A DNA stretch of 64,000 bases, taken from positions 124,001 to 188,000 of the forward strand of contig JAVJUV010000091.1 of assembly GCA_040220415.1 (NCBI GenBank). The letters are read 5' to 3'. Origin of the DNA: JAVJUV01 sp040220415. GTDB taxonomy: Bacteria > Pseudomonadota > Alphaproteobacteria > Rhodobacterales > Rhodobacteraceae. The position numbers were made by a program, and so were the translations under genes. Under the pieces are notes generated by a model. That model saw only the letters and a list, made by a program, of their open reading frames with translations, searched no databases and was not told the origin of the DNA. Shown here one piece after another: positions 17,341 to 26,286 of this stretch. Numbering within the stretch: the first letter of the stretch is position 1; every line of letters begins with the position of its first letter.

Positions 17341-18389
17341 CGCAATTTCCCTTCGAAGCGATACCCGGTGTTGCGGATACAGGCCGCCTCATGTCCCGGA
17401 CCGACTTCGACCAGCGAGGGCACGGCCGTGTCGCATTCGGGCCGCGCGTAGGAGCAGCGCGGGGCAAACCGGCATCCCGGCGGAAGATCGGACAGGGGCG
17501 GCACGCTTCCCCTTATGGCGTTCAGGCGCTCGGAGACGTGATCGATCCCCGGAATGCTTTCCATCAGCGCTTCGGTATAGGGGTGCTTGGGGTTTTCGAA
17601 GATGCGCGCAGCGCCGGCCTTTTCCAGGATCTGTCCGAGATACATGATCATGACCCGATCGGTGAAAGCCGAGACGACACCAAGGTCGTGGCTGATCAGA
17701 ACAATGCCCATCTTGTATTCGTCCTGAAGGCTAAGCATTAGGTCGAGTATCTGGGCCTGGATCGTGACATCGAGCGCGGTGGTGGGTTCGTCCGCGATCA
17801 AAAGCTTCGGCTGGCATATCAGCGCCATCGCGATCATGATCCTCTGGCGCATTCCCCCCGACAGGCGGTGCGGAAAGTCGTCGATCTTCTGCTCTGGCGA
17901 CGGGATGCCCACGCGTTGCAGCGCCTCGATCGCCATGCCGCGGGCCTCTTTCCCGGAAACGCCCAGATGCCGCCGCGCGGTTTCGCCCAGTTGATGACCA
18001 ATCGTCAGAACGGGATTGAGCGCGGTCATCGGCTCCTGAAAGATCATCCCCATCGCCGACCCGCGCAGGTTTTGCAGCCGCTTTTCCGGCAGAGCCAGAA
18101 GGTCTTCGCCCAAGAGCCGCAGTTTACCTGCCTTCAGGGTCCCGCCTTTCGGCAACAGCCGCATGATCGCCAGAGCGGTCATGCTTTTCCCGCTGCCGGA
18201 TTCGCCGACAATCCCGACGATCTCGCCCGGATCGAGCCGGAAGGATATGTTGTCGAGAATGCGCGTGCTGCCGAAGGTGACCGTCAAGTCTTCGACCTCG
18301 AGCAAGGGAACCTGCTCCGTCGGGACAGGCGGCTCCGTCCGCAATCCTTCAGTCGGCTCTTCGGTGCCCTGCATCGTGGTTTGGCCCAC
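17337..18389 (-). CDS. Peptide-type ABC importer ATPase (DppD/OppD-like)
   Basis: A 350-residue partner ATPase: Walker A VGESGSGKSMTALAIM, signature LSGGMRQRIMIAMAL, Walker B LLIADEPTTALDVT and H-loop LISHDLGVVSAFTDRV. The C-terminal PPGCRFAPRCSYARPEC is the oligopeptide-family tail. It is the first gene of a leftward operon that continues with the second ATPase and a sulfatase. The start is uncertain: GTG at 18389 is taken here, and ATG at 18374 is the alternative; neither has ideal ribosome-binding spacing. It is divergent from the fourth sulfatase, with the perfect palindrome at 18426 between them. Confidence 0.92.
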   Translation of the reverse strand: MGQTTMQGTEEPTEGLRTEPPVPTEQVPLLEVEDLTVTFGSTRILDNISFRLDPGEIVGIVGESGSGKSMTALAIMRLLPKGGTLKAGKLRLLGEDLLALPEKRLQNLRGSAMGMIFQEPMTALNPVLTIGHQLGETARRHLGVSGKEARGMAIEALQRVGIPSPEQKIDDFPHRLSGGMRQRIMIAMALICQPKLLIADEPTTALDVTIQAQILDLMLSLQDEYKMGIVLISHDLGVVSAFTDRVMIMYLGQILEKAGAARIFENPKHPYTEALMESIPGIDHVSERLNAIRGSVPPLSDLPPGCRFAPRCSYARPECDTAVPSLVEVGPGHEAACIRNTGYRFEGKLR

Positions 18390-18425
18390 TCCCTGTACGC
18401 CATCGCTGGCCTTGCCTGCCTGCTT

Positions 18426-18449
18426 GGATCGTATACTATTATACGATCC
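18426..18449. promoter_or_regulatory. Perfect 10-bp-arm palindrome, putative FCD-GntR operator between ABC ATPase and sulfatase operons
   Basis: Arms GGATCGTATA and TATACGATCC are exact reverse complements separated by CTAT. The left part also contains the near-palindrome ATCGTATACTAT. The same core and spacing occur at 20688 beside the regulator gene itself. It sits in the 89-nt divergent gap, so one bound regulator could control both directions. Confidence 0.75.
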
Positions 18450-18478
18450 TGAATTGGCAAGCCTCGGTACGCATTCCC

Positions 18479-19915
18479 ATGAACAATCCGAACATCATCT
18501 TCGTTCTTGTCGACCAGATGCGACGCGATGCGCTGTCCTGCGCCGGCGACATGAACGTCAGAACACCCAATCTGGATGCGCTTGCCAATGCCGGAGTCCG
18601 TTTCACGGCCGCAAGCGCGACCTTTCCCGCCTGCGTTCCCAGCCGATTTTCGATCCTGACCGGCCACTACGCCCATACGCGCAACGTCCCCGCACTGGGA
18701 TACAGGCTGTCACCTTCCGAGTATACCTTGGGTGAAGCCATGAAAACGGCGGGCTACAACACGGCCTATGTGGGGAAATGGCATCTCTACTCGGCCTATG
18801 GCGTCAGCGGAGGTCTGACCTTGTCGCAGGCCTCGCGAACGCCGGTTCCCGCGACGCACCGGCGGGGCTTCGACGTGTGGCGAGGCTTCGAGCTGCGCAA
18901 CGACTATTACGACAGCTACGTCTTCCACGACGACGAGACCACACCCCGCAAGCTGTCGGGCCACCAGACCGACGCGCTTTTCCGCATCGCCGAGGATTGC
19001 ATCCGCGACCGCGACCTATCCAAGCCACTTTTCCTGACGCTATCGGTCGAAGCGCCCCACCCGCCATTCGTGGCCACGCCGGAGCATCTTGCGCGAAGGC
19101 AGGCACGGGGCCCGCTGCACCTTCGTCCCAACACGGACATGCATGGCATCGGGTTCTTTCCCCCGGAATGGTACGACGCCGACGGCCCTGCAGGAGCCGT
19201 CGATCCGGCCGATCCGGCTTCGGTCGCGCGCGTGTTCGAGGCCAACATGCTGGCCTATTACGCGATGATCGAGCAGATCGACGACAACATGGGCAAGCTG
19301 GTTCGGCTGCTGGACGTAGAAGGCATGAGGGAAAACACCATCATCGTCTTCATGTCGGATCATGGCGAACTGGGCGGCAGCCACGGCCAGTTGGGCAAGG
19401 CGCAGCCCTGGGAGGAATCGGTCGGCATTCCGCTGATCGTGGCGGGGCCGGGAATTACTGCCTGCCGGACGACCGGGCTTCCGGTCTGCACCGAGGATAT
19501 CTTTCCCACGTTCGTCGGTCTGGCCGGCGGCGCCGCCCCCGACGGATTGCCCGGCATCGACCTGTCCGAGTTTCTTCGCGGCGTTTGCGGCGAGCCCGAC
19601 CGCGACGGAGTCCTGCTGGAGTTCGTCACCGAGACGCGCGCGAACCGCGGCTATTATGACGAAACATGGCGCGGCATCCGGACGAGAACGCACAAGTACA
19701 CGGTTCTCGGCAACCGAAGCGGCGCCCGTCCCTGGCAATTGTTCGACCTTGAAGCCGACCCCTACGAGCAGAGGAACCTTTTGCCCGAGGACGGCATCGA
19801 AAGCCTGGCGGCAGATCTTCACGGCAGGTTGTCGGCGTTGCTGGATGCGGCAGAGGACGATTACGCCCTTGCGCCCGCATTCGGACTGCCGGGACGGGCC
19901 TGCGTCGCGCCCTAG
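18479..19915 (+). CDS. Cys-type sulfatase, fourth in window
   Basis: A 478-residue sulfatase: FVLVDQMRRDALSCAG at the N-terminus, maturation motif CVPSR with Cys 52, YVGKWHLYS, SVEAPHPPFVATPEHL and FMSDHGELGGSHGQLGKAQPWEE. The C-terminal GIRTRTHKYTVLGNRSGARPWQLFDL is the usual substrate-site strand followed by the LFDLEADPYEQRN tail. There is no signal peptide, so it is predicted cytoplasmic. It is transcribed alone, divergent from the ABC ATPase operon across the palindrome at 18426, and converging with the GntR gene, with which it shares a CTAG stop overlap. Confidence 0.92.
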   Translation: MNNPNIIFVLVDQMRRDALSCAGDMNVRTPNLDALANAGVRFTAASATFPACVPSRFSILTGHYAHTRNVPALGYRLSPSEYTLGEAMKTAGYNTAYVGKWHLYSAYGVSGGLTLSQASRTPVPATHRRGFDVWRGFELRNDYYDSYVFHDDETTPRKLSGHQTDALFRIAEDCIRDRDLSKPLFLTLSVEAPHPPFVATPEHLARRQARGPLHLRPNTDMHGIGFFPPEWYDADGPAGAVDPADPASVARVFEANMLAYYAMIEQIDDNMGKLVRLLDVEGMRENTIIVFMSDHGELGGSHGQLGKAQPWEESVGIPLIVAGPGITACRTTGLPVCTEDIFPTFVGLAGGAAPDGLPGIDLSEFLRGVCGEPDRDGVLLEFVTETRANRGYYDETWRGIRTRTHKYTVLGNRSGARPWQLFDLEADPYEQRNLLPEDGIESLAADLHGRLSALLDAAEDDYALAPAFGLPGRACVAP

Positions 19916-20643
19916 CCTGCCCTGCGGCCGTCTTCGATGTCGCGCAACTGCCGGACCAGATCCTCGTAATCGACCGCGCGGGTGTATTCCAGGATGTGGA
20001 TATGCATCAGGCGGTCGAACTCGGCCTTGTCGCCGATCTTGAGCGCGGCGACGACATCGTCATGTTCGGCCACGATGTCCTTCAGCGTCTTGCGCAGCGT
20101 CGCCAGACCGAAAATGATCGTCAACTGGCGCGACAGCGGCTCCCACGTGCGGACCAGGGCGTCGTTTCCGGACAACTGGCAGAGGCAGCGGTGAAAGTCG
20201 GTGTCCAGTTTCGCGACGCTGAAACTGTCCTCCTTCTCGGCGGCCGCGTGCATGTCATCCAGAATGAGCTGAAGCGGCGTGATCAGGTCCGGGTTCTCTG
20301 CGATGCGGGGCATTGCCTCGGCGCCGGCAAGCTGTTCGAGGACGAGGCGAACCTTGAGGATTTTCTCCAGCCCTTCGATGTCCACGCTCATAAGACGCAT
20401 GCCGCGATAGCGCTCGTTCACGACGACCGCCTGGCTTTCCAGCAGGCGCAAAGCCTCTCTCACCGGGATGCGGCTGACGTTCAGGGAACGCGCGACTTCG
20501 GCCTCGACGATCCTGTCGCCCGGCAGGAAAACTCCCTTGGCGGTCGCTTCGACAATGGCGTCAACGACCTGATCTACAAGGGTTTTCGACTCAAGCGGCG
20601 CAAGATCGCCGCGCTTGCCCGCTGATGACTTTCCAATGCTCAC
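19912..20643 (-). CDS. FCD-domain GntR family transcriptional regulator
   Basis: About 243 residues. The N-terminal winged helix shows LVDQVVDAIVEATAKGVFLPGDRIVEAEVARSLNVSRIPVREALRLLE (in segments), the classic GntR pattern. The C-terminal FCD domain has metal-type residues in LDTDFHRCLC, VAEHDDVVAAL and HIHILEYTR, so it probably binds a carboxylate-containing ligand through a metal. GTG at 20643 has GAGGG 8 nt upstream and is preferred over a TTG 27 nt earlier. It is divergent from the ABC binding-protein gene across the palindrome at 20688. I infer that it is the local regulator of the sulfatase/ABC regulon, because the palindrome recurs at two other promoters. Confidence 0.88.
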   Translation of the reverse strand: MSIGKSSAGKRGDLAPLESKTLVDQVVDAIVEATAKGVFLPGDRIVEAEVARSLNVSRIPVREALRLLESQAVVVNERYRGMRLMSVDIEGLEKILKVRLVLEQLAGAEAMPRIAENPDLITPLQLILDDMHAAAEKEDSFSVAKLDTDFHRCLCQLSGNDALVRTWEPLSRQLTIIFGLATLRKTLKDIVAEHDDVVAALKIGDKAEFDRLMHIHILEYTRAVDYEDLVRQLRDIEDGRRAG

Positions 20644-20687
20644 TTCGGCGTCCCTCAATTTTCTTGACAACTACCTCTCACCCGCAC

Positions 20688-20709
20688 ATCGTATACGATT
20701 ATACGATCC
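20688..20709. promoter_or_regulatory. Palindromic putative FCD-GntR operator upstream of regulator and ABC binding protein
   Basis: Arms ATCGTATA and TATACGAT are separated by CGAT, and the first 12 nt, ATCGTATACGAT, are themselves a perfect palindrome that fits the TnGTnnnACnA pattern of FadR/FCD regulators. A TTGACA hexamer lies at 20664-20669 on the plus strand, 18 nt before the site, so a bound regulator would cover the expected -10 region of the binding-protein promoter. The position next to the regulator gene suggests autoregulation. Confidence 0.72.
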
Positions 20710-20795
20710 AGCGACGTCTGGAACGGTATAGCGGCGACGAAAGACCGCGGCAAGCCCGAGCTGTGTTCGGGAGAATCAATAGGGAGTTCGCAGAC

Positions 20796-22367
20796 ATGAC
20801 AAGACTGCAAAGCATCTCAGCACGCATGAGAACGCTATTGACTGTTGGTACGGTCGCTATCGCTGCCGCGATGGCGCCCGGCGCCAGCGAAGCCCAGACG
20901 AAGGGAGGCGAGCTTGTTTTCGTACAAGGCTCGAACCCGCCAAGCCTCGACGGCATGTCGACCTCTTCGCAGGCCTCCCGCAATATCAACATGAACATCT
21001 ACGAAACGCTTTACGGATTCAGCGAGGATGTGAAGCCGATCCCGATCCTGGCGGAAGGCGTCGAGATTTCGGACGATGGACTGACCTATGTGTTCACACT
21101 GCGGCAGGGCGTGAAGTTTCACAACGGGAAGGAAATGACCGCGCGCGATGTCAAGGCATCGCTGGAGCGGTATCGCGAAGTCGGTGCGACGGCGAACCTG
21201 CTGTCTCCGGTAAAGGACATCGAGATCACTGGCGATTATGAAGTCACTTTCCATATGGAATCGGCGACGCCGACATTCCTGGAAGCCTTCTCGTCGCCCC
21301 GTGCACCTGCGGTGATCATTCCGGAAGAGGATGGCGAGACCGAAGCAGGCAAGAACAGCTTTGTCGGCACAGGCCCCTACAAGTTCGTGGAATATGTGCC
21401 GGACAGTCATGTGACGATCGAGCGCTTCGACGACTATACCGCCGACACGCGCTATGACGGCATGGACGGCTTCGGCGGCAAGAAAACCGCCTGGCTGGAC
21501 AAGGTCACGTTCCGCATCATCCCGGAACCCGGTGCCCAGGTGGCGGCCCTTGAAGCGGGCGAGGTCCATATCCTGGAGCAGATCCCGATGCCCGCAGCGC
21601 GGCGTCTCGAATCCAGCGACGACATCACTCTTTACGAGAACATGCCCTGGGCGTTCACGACGTTCATCATGAACCTGAACGTCCCGCCGACGGACAACGT
21701 GAAGTTCCGCGAGGCGGTTCAGGTCGCGATCAACATGGAAGAAGTCATGGCGATTTCCAGCGAGGGGCTCTACGAGCTGAACCATCGCTGGCAGTACGAA
21801 GGCTCGACCTATGATCCGGGCGACATCGGCGCCGAGTACTACAACCTGGCCGACGTGGATCGGGCAAAGGCGCTGCTGGAAGAAGCGGGCTATAACGGCG
21901 AGGAGTTCGTCATCCTGACGGACAGTAACATCCCGCAGCACGGCAAGTCCGCGGTCGTGATCGCAGAGAACCTGAAAGCCGCAGGCATCAATGCGGTGAT
22001 CAACCAGGTGGACTGGCCGACGGCGCTGAACATCAGGATGCAGGACGAGGGCTGGAATGGCTGGACGCTGCAGATGGGCATCGAGCCTTTCCTGGGACCG
22101 GTCGGCGTGATCGCGACACTGACGTCACCGGCACGGCCGCACTTCGTCAAGCCCGACCCCGAGCTCGATGCGCTGTATCAGGAGTTGATCTCCGGAGCCA
22201 CGGTCGAGGCGCGCCAGGAAACGTTCAAGAAGATCCAGAAACGCATGTACGAACTGTTCGCGGTCGTCAAAGTCGGCGACTCCGGTCTGATGCAGGCGGC
22301 GCGGTCGAACGTGAAGGGCTTCAAGCCCTATCGCTACCCGCGTGTTTATGACCTCTGGATCGAGTAA
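20796..22367 (+). CDS. ABC transporter substrate-binding protein (SBP_bac_5, DppA-like)
   Basis: A 523-residue periplasmic binding protein with a Sec signal: a basic start (MTRLQSISARMR), a hydrophobic core LLTVGTVAIAAAMA and a likely cleavage after ASEA. The mature part begins GGELVFVQGSNPPSLDG, and the family features EISDDGLTYVFTLRQGVKFHNGK and YKFVEYVPDSHVTIERF are clear. It delivers a solute to the permeases encoded downstream. The ATG at 20796 has AGGGAG 9 nt upstream, although the frame is open earlier. Members of this family bind peptides, opines, nickel, glycosides and other organic acids, so the bound solute is open. It is separated from the permease genes by a strong GC hairpin. 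Confidence 0.92.
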   Translation: MTRLQSISARMRTLLTVGTVAIAAAMAPGASEAQTKGGELVFVQGSNPPSLDGMSTSSQASRNINMNIYETLYGFSEDVKPIPILAEGVEISDDGLTYVFTLRQGVKFHNGKEMTARDVKASLERYREVGATANLLSPVKDIEITGDYEVTFHMESATPTFLEAFSSPRAPAVIIPEEDGETEAGKNSFVGTGPYKFVEYVPDSHVTIERFDDYTADTRYDGMDGFGGKKTAWLDKVTFRIIPEPGAQVAALEAGEVHILEQIPMPAARRLESSDDITLYENMPWAFTTFIMNLNVPPTDNVKFREAVQVAINMEEVMAISSEGLYELNHRWQYEGSTYDPGDIGAEYYNLADVDRAKALLEEAGYNGEEFVILTDSNIPQHGKSAVVIAENLKAAGINAVINQVDWPTALNIRMQDEGWNGWTLQMGIEPFLGPVGVIATLTSPARPHFVKPDPELDALYQELISGATVEARQETFKKIQKRMYELFAVVKVGDSGLMQAARSNVKGFKPYRYPRVYDLWIE

Positions 22368-22383
22368 CGGTCTCGCGATCCTG

Positions 22384-22410
22384 CAGAGGCGCCCCGGCGG
22401 GGCGCCTCTG
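22384..22410 (+). terminator. GC-rich intercistronic hairpin after the ABC binding-protein gene
   Basis: Arms CAGAGGCGCCCC and GGGGCGCCTCTG form a perfect 12-bp stem around GGC, 16 nt after the binding-protein stop. Only a weak pyrimidine stretch (TGCTCTTTC) follows, not a clean T-run. It more likely acts as an attenuator or 3'-end mRNA stabiliser that gives excess binding protein over permease than as a full terminator. Confidence 0.75.
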
Positions 22411-22501
22411 TGCTCTTTCGATACAACGCATGGCCCCAAACCCGGACGTGTAGTCATGCCAGGTTGACTACCTGCAACCGGACCCCGGATCGAACCACGC
22501 A

Positions 22502-23449
22502 ATGACCGCCTTCATATTCCGCAGACTACTCTCGGCGATCCCGGTGCTTTTCATCGTCTCGCTGGTCACGTTCATGATCATGTGGCTAGTGCCGGGAGAC
22601 ATCTCTGCCGAGATCGCCGGAACCGACGCCACGCCGGAAGACCTGGCGGCCATCCGGGAACGGCTGGGACTGGACCGGCCGATCTGGGAACGCGCGCTGG
22701 CCTGGTATGCCGCCCTGGCGAAGGGCGACCTGGGGTATTCCTACCTGTTGAACAGATCGGTCGCGGATGCGGTCCTGGAGCGGTTGCCGGTGACCTTGTC
22801 GCTCGCCGGACTTGCACTGGTCCTGGCGACCGTGATGGGCGTTTTGTTGGGAATTTTCGCCGCCATCCGCCACAACACGATTTTCGATCAGGGCGCGATG
22901 GTGACGGCGCTTCTCGGCCTGTCGATCCCTGATTTCTGGTTCGGTATCGTCCTGATCATCTTTTTCGGTGTCTGGCTCGGATGGCTGCCGACGGGCGGTT
23001 TCATTCCGTTCAGCGAAGACCCCGCCGGCTGGCTTCGCAGCATGATCCTGCCCGCCTTCACGCTTGCCGTCACCCAGATGGGGTTCATCGCGCGGATGAC
23101 CCGCTCGGCGATGCTGGACGTGCTGAACCAGGACTACATCCGCACCGCACGCGCCAAGGGCATGACCTCGGGCACGGTGATCTTCGTTCATGCACTTCGA
23201 AACGCCATGATCCCCATCGTCACGGTCGTCGGCGTTCTGACGGGCGTTCTTCTGTCCGGGGCGGTCGTGATCGAGATGGTCTATTCCCTGCCCGGTGTCG
23301 GCAGACTGATCGTGGGCGCGATCCAGAGACGGGATTTCCCGATCATTCAGGGGGGATTGCTGATCACCGCCTGCGTCTTCGTCTTCGTCAACATCCTTGT
23401 GGACATCATCTATGTCTGGATCGATCCAAGGGTGCGCGATGAACGCTGA
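22502..23449 (+). CDS. ABC importer permease (DppB/OppB-like)
   Basis: A 315-residue inner-membrane permease with about six helices. The N-terminal FRRLLSAIPVLFIVSLVTFMIMWLVPGD is the family hallmark (in segments), and the coupling-helix region is RTARAKGMTSGTVIFVHALRNAMIPI. GAVVIEMVYSLPGVGRL near the end is typical. It pairs with the DppC-like permease, whose start lies inside its last codons. Together with the binding protein at 20796 and the two ATPases at 16339-18389 it makes a complete five-part importer encoded by two separate operons. Confidence 0.93.
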   Translation: MTAFIFRRLLSAIPVLFIVSLVTFMIMWLVPGDISAEIAGTDATPEDLAAIRERLGLDRPIWERALAWYAALAKGDLGYSYLLNRSVADAVLERLPVTLSLAGLALVLATVMGVLLGIFAAIRHNTIFDQGAMVTALLGLSIPDFWFGIVLIIFFGVWLGWLPTGGFIPFSEDPAGWLRSMILPAFTLAVTQMGFIARMTRSAMLDVLNQDYIRTARAKGMTSGTVIFVHALRNAMIPIVTVVGVLTGVLLSGAVVIEMVYSLPGVGRLIVGAIQRRDFPIIQGGLLITACVFVFVNILVDIIYVWIDPRVRDER

Positions 23450-24350
23450 AGCGGATATCGCGGGCCTCTCGATCGCCGAACAGGCCGCTGCGGCACGGCG
23501 CCGCCGCCGGATCGAGTTCGTGAAACGCCTTTACGGCCACCGGTCGTTCCTGGTCGGATCGGTGATCCTGGCATTGTTCACGCTGACCGCGATCTTTGCG
23601 GGCGTCCTTGCCCCCTACGGCCCCACCGACATCAACTATCGCTTCATTCTCTACCCGCCCTCGGCCGAGCACTGGCTGGGCACGGACGGGTTCGGCCGCG
23701 ATATTCTCAGCCGGATCGTCTATGGCACGCGCGTCTCGCTGCGGATCGGCCTGATGACGGTTCTGTTCACCGGCATCCTGGGAACCCTGCTGGGCACGCT
23801 TGCCAGCTACGTCAACTGGCTGGACGGGTTGATCATGCGCGGACTGGACGGTCTGATGGCCTTCCCCGGCGTCCTGCTGGCGATCGCGCTTGCCGCCGCC
23901 CTTGGCCCCTCGGAGATCAATGCTGTGATCGCGCTGACCGTGACGTTCACACCGCGCACGGCGCGTATCGTCCGCGCCAGCGTCCTTGTGGTGAAAAAGA
24001 TGCAGTTCGTCGAGGCCGCCCACGCCATCGGCGCCGGGCACGGCCGAATCGTCTTTCGCTATATCCTTGCCAACGCGCTGTCGCCTCTCATCGTGCAACT
24101 GACCTTCGTCTTCGCGGTGTCGATCATCGCCGAAGCCATCCTGAGTTTCCTGGGCGTCGGCCCGCCGCCGCCGGCGCCATCGCTGGGCAATATCATCGCG
24201 GATGGTCGAAGCTATATCCAGGAGGCCTGGTGGATCGCGGTCTTTCCCGGGCTGGTCATCATGATCGGCGTGCTGGGCCTGAACCTGATGGGCGATGGAC
24301 TGCGCGATGTTCTGGACCCGCGCCAACGCGCATCGCTGGACCGTGGCTAG
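23439..24350 (+). CDS. ABC importer permease (DppC/OppC-like)
   Basis: A 303-residue permease with a cytoplasmic N-terminus (RRRRRIEFVKRLYGHRS), a first helix FLVGSVILALFTLTAIFAGVL (in segments), then HWLGTDGFGRDILSRIVYGTRVSL, the DppC signature. The coupling helix is EAAHAIGAGHGRIVFRYILAN. The ATG at 23439 overlaps the upstream permease gene by 11 nt. Its TAG shares a CTAG with the TAG of the oppositely oriented UTRA-type GntR gene. It should form the heterodimeric channel with the DppB-like protein. Confidence 0.93.
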   Translation: MNAEADIAGLSIAEQAAAARRRRRIEFVKRLYGHRSFLVGSVILALFTLTAIFAGVLAPYGPTDINYRFILYPPSAEHWLGTDGFGRDILSRIVYGTRVSLRIGLMTVLFTGILGTLLGTLASYVNWLDGLIMRGLDGLMAFPGVLLAIALAAALGPSEINAVIALTVTFTPRTARIVRASVLVVKKMQFVEAAHAIGAGHGRIVFRYILANALSPLIVQLTFVFAVSIIAEAILSFLGVGPPPPAPSLGNIIADGRSYIQEAWWIAVFPGLVIMIGVLGLNLMGDGLRDVLDPRQRASLDRG

Positions 24351-25084
24351 GGGCGGCCGGGCGCGGCGAAGGTCGAGACGACACGAAACGCGTCGGCCCT
24401 GCATATCGACCGGGCCAGAAGGAAGGGTTCGCCGCCCCGGCTCTCGAAATACGCGCGCGTGACGATCAGCGCCGGGCCGCCGGGATCGGCGTCCAGTATG
24501 GCGGCGGTGTTGTCGTCAAGTCGATCCGCGCTGATCGTCTGCTCCACGACGTTGGTGTTCAGGCCGAAGCGTTCTCGAATGATCTCGGCCGCGGACCGCT
24601 GCACCTCGGCCAGTTCCGCGACGACCTCGTCAAGCAACGCGTTCATCCACAGCGTGACCAGCGCGATCTTCCGGTCGCCGTCCAGCGAACGGCGCAGCAT
24701 CCGCGCCTTGGCAAGGCGGCGTCCCGGCTCGCAACCGAACTGCCTTGCTGTTTCCTCGTCCGCCTCGACGATTTCGCGCGACAGCAACTCTCGTCTCGTT
24801 TCCTGCCCGAACGCGATAAGTTGATCTATGGACTGGATTTTCTCGGCGAACGCCGCCTGGCCGGTCGTGGAAATCACCGTGCTTCCCTGGCCCTGGCGCG
24901 ACGCGACTATGCCGCGCGATTTCAGATCCTGGACCGCCGCTCTCACCGTGTGACGGCTTACTCCGTAAGCGCGCATCAGGTCGTTTTCGGTGGGCAGGAG
25001 TGATCCGACGGCCAGCCGGTTGTCGCGGATCTCGCGCATCAACTGGTCCGCGATAAGGCTGTATTTCGGCCGGGCGTTGGGCAT
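24347..25084 (-). CDS. UTRA-domain (HutC-type) GntR transcriptional regulator
   Basis: A 245-residue repressor-type regulator. The N-terminal winged helix reads YSLIADQLMREIRDNRLAVGS, then PTENDLMRAYGVSRHTVRAAVQDL and GIVASRQGQGSTV. The C-terminal UTRA ligand domain includes RMLRRSLDGDRKIALVTLW and GPALIVTRAYFESRGGEPF. It is the last gene of the lyase-hydratase-CoA-transferase operon and overlaps the CoA-transferase stop as TGATG. It probably senses an intermediate of that pathway and represses the operon and the divergent TRAP genes; a matching operator-like repeat lies at 27716. Confidence 0.88.
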   Translation of the reverse strand: MPNARPKYSLIADQLMREIRDNRLAVGSLLPTENDLMRAYGVSRHTVRAAVQDLKSRGIVASRQGQGSTVISTTGQAAFAEKIQSIDQLIAFGQETRRELLSREIVEADEETARQFGCEPGRRLAKARMLRRSLDGDRKIALVTLWMNALLDEVVAELAEVQRSAAEIIRERFGLNTNVVEQTISADRLDDNTAAILDADPGGPALIVTRAYFESRGGEPFLLARSICRADAFRVVSTFAAPGRP

Positions 25085-26286
25085 CAGATCAGTCCGCGGT
25101 TTCGGAAATTCCGTATCTCCTGTTCTGAGTAACCGGCTGACGCCAGGATTTCATCCGTATTGTGACCGCTGGGCGGACAGGCCGCGTCTTCGCGGTCGTC
25201 ACCCCCGGTCTGGATGGGCGCACGCAAGAGATCAAAGCTTGCGCCGGACGCGGTACGTGTCGGCCGGATACCGCCCGAGGATCGCAGCGCCGGGTCCGTC
25301 AAGGCCTCGCGCGGGGTGCGAACGGGCGCCACCGGCACTTTCGCCTGCAGGCGCTTCAGCCATTCCGCGGTGCTATCGCGGGAAAACGCGCCGTCGAGAA
25401 TGACCTCGAGTTCAAGGCGGTTCCGGCTGCGCGAGGGATACGTCGCAAATCGCGGGTCGGCTGCCAGCTCGGGCAACCCGAGCGTTTCGCAAAGCATCGG
25501 CCAGAATTTCTCCTTGTTGCACATCACGAAAATCCATCCATCGCCGGTCCGATAAAGCTGGCAGGGAACCAGCGTTGCATGGCCCGAGCGGGGCATCCTT
25601 TGCGGATCGTAGTCGGAATTCAGGGTCCAGGCGCTGAGGTAGCTGAGGTTGTAGAGTGCGGTATCGTAGAGATTGACGTCCACGTCGCGGCCCAGGCCGG
25701 TTTTCTGCGCGGACATGACGGCCGAGACAAGGCCCAGCGCCATGTAGGTGCCCGACATGAAATCCACGATCGACAGACCCATCCGCGTCGGTGGGGTGTC
25801 CGGCTCGCCCGACATGTGGAAATAGCCGGCTTCGGCCTGCATCAGGAAGTCGTAGCCCGGCCAGTCGGCCCGTTCGCCCGCGCGGCCATAGGCCGAGCAA
25901 TGGGCGCAGACGATGGCCGGGTTCGCCGACTTGAGCGCGTCGTAGGTCAGGCCCAGTTTCTCGGGAACGTCGCCGCGCAGGTTGTTCGCCACCGCGTCCG
26001 CTCCCGAAACCAGCCGCTCGAAGACGGAGCGTGACTCCGGATTGCCCAGGTCCAGTGAGAGGCTTTTCTTGTTCCGGTTGATGGCCTGGAAGAACAGGCT
26101 GCCATCGTCACCCTCGGCGCCTTCGGCGAAGTAGGGGCCCAGCTGCCGCGCATAATCGCCTCCGGTCCGGTGGTTCTCCACCTTGATGACCTCGGCACCC
26201 AGGTCGGCAAGGTGCTGCGTGCCGAACGGACCCGCACCGTATTGTTCGACCGAAAGAACCCTGAGACCGGAAAGCGGAAGCTGCAT
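25084..26286 (-). CDS. Family III (CaiB/BaiF) CoA-transferase
   Basis: A 400-residue CoA-transferase. The N-terminal LPLSGLRVLSVEQYGAGPFGTQHLADLGAEVIKVE (in segments) is the family opening. The catalytic Asp lies in MGLSIVDFMSGTYMALGL near residue 170. The usual acceptors are dicarboxylates, with succinyl-CoA or acetyl-CoA as donor. Given the hydratase and CitE-like lyase genes next to it, itaconate or mesaconate is the likely acceptor (Ict- or Mct-like); this is inference from context. The ATG at 26286 overlaps the hydratase TGA as TGATG, and a GTG 3 nt earlier is possible. It is cotranscribed with all its leftward neighbours. Confidence 0.88.
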   Translation of the reverse strand: MQLPLSGLRVLSVEQYGAGPFGTQHLADLGAEVIKVENHRTGGDYARQLGPYFAEGAEGDDGSLFFQAINRNKKSLSLDLGNPESRSVFERLVSGADAVANNLRGDVPEKLGLTYDALKSANPAIVCAHCSAYGRAGERADWPGYDFLMQAEAGYFHMSGEPDTPPTRMGLSIVDFMSGTYMALGLVSAVMSAQKTGLGRDVDVNLYDTALYNLSYLSAWTLNSDYDPQRMPRSGHATLVPCQLYRTGDGWIFVMCNKEKFWPMLCETLGLPELAADPRFATYPSRSRNRLELEVILDGAFSRDSTAEWLKRLQAKVPVAPVRTPREALTDPALRSSGGIRPTRTASGASFDLLRAPIQTGGDDREDAACPPSGHNTDEILASAGYSEQEIRNFRNRGLI

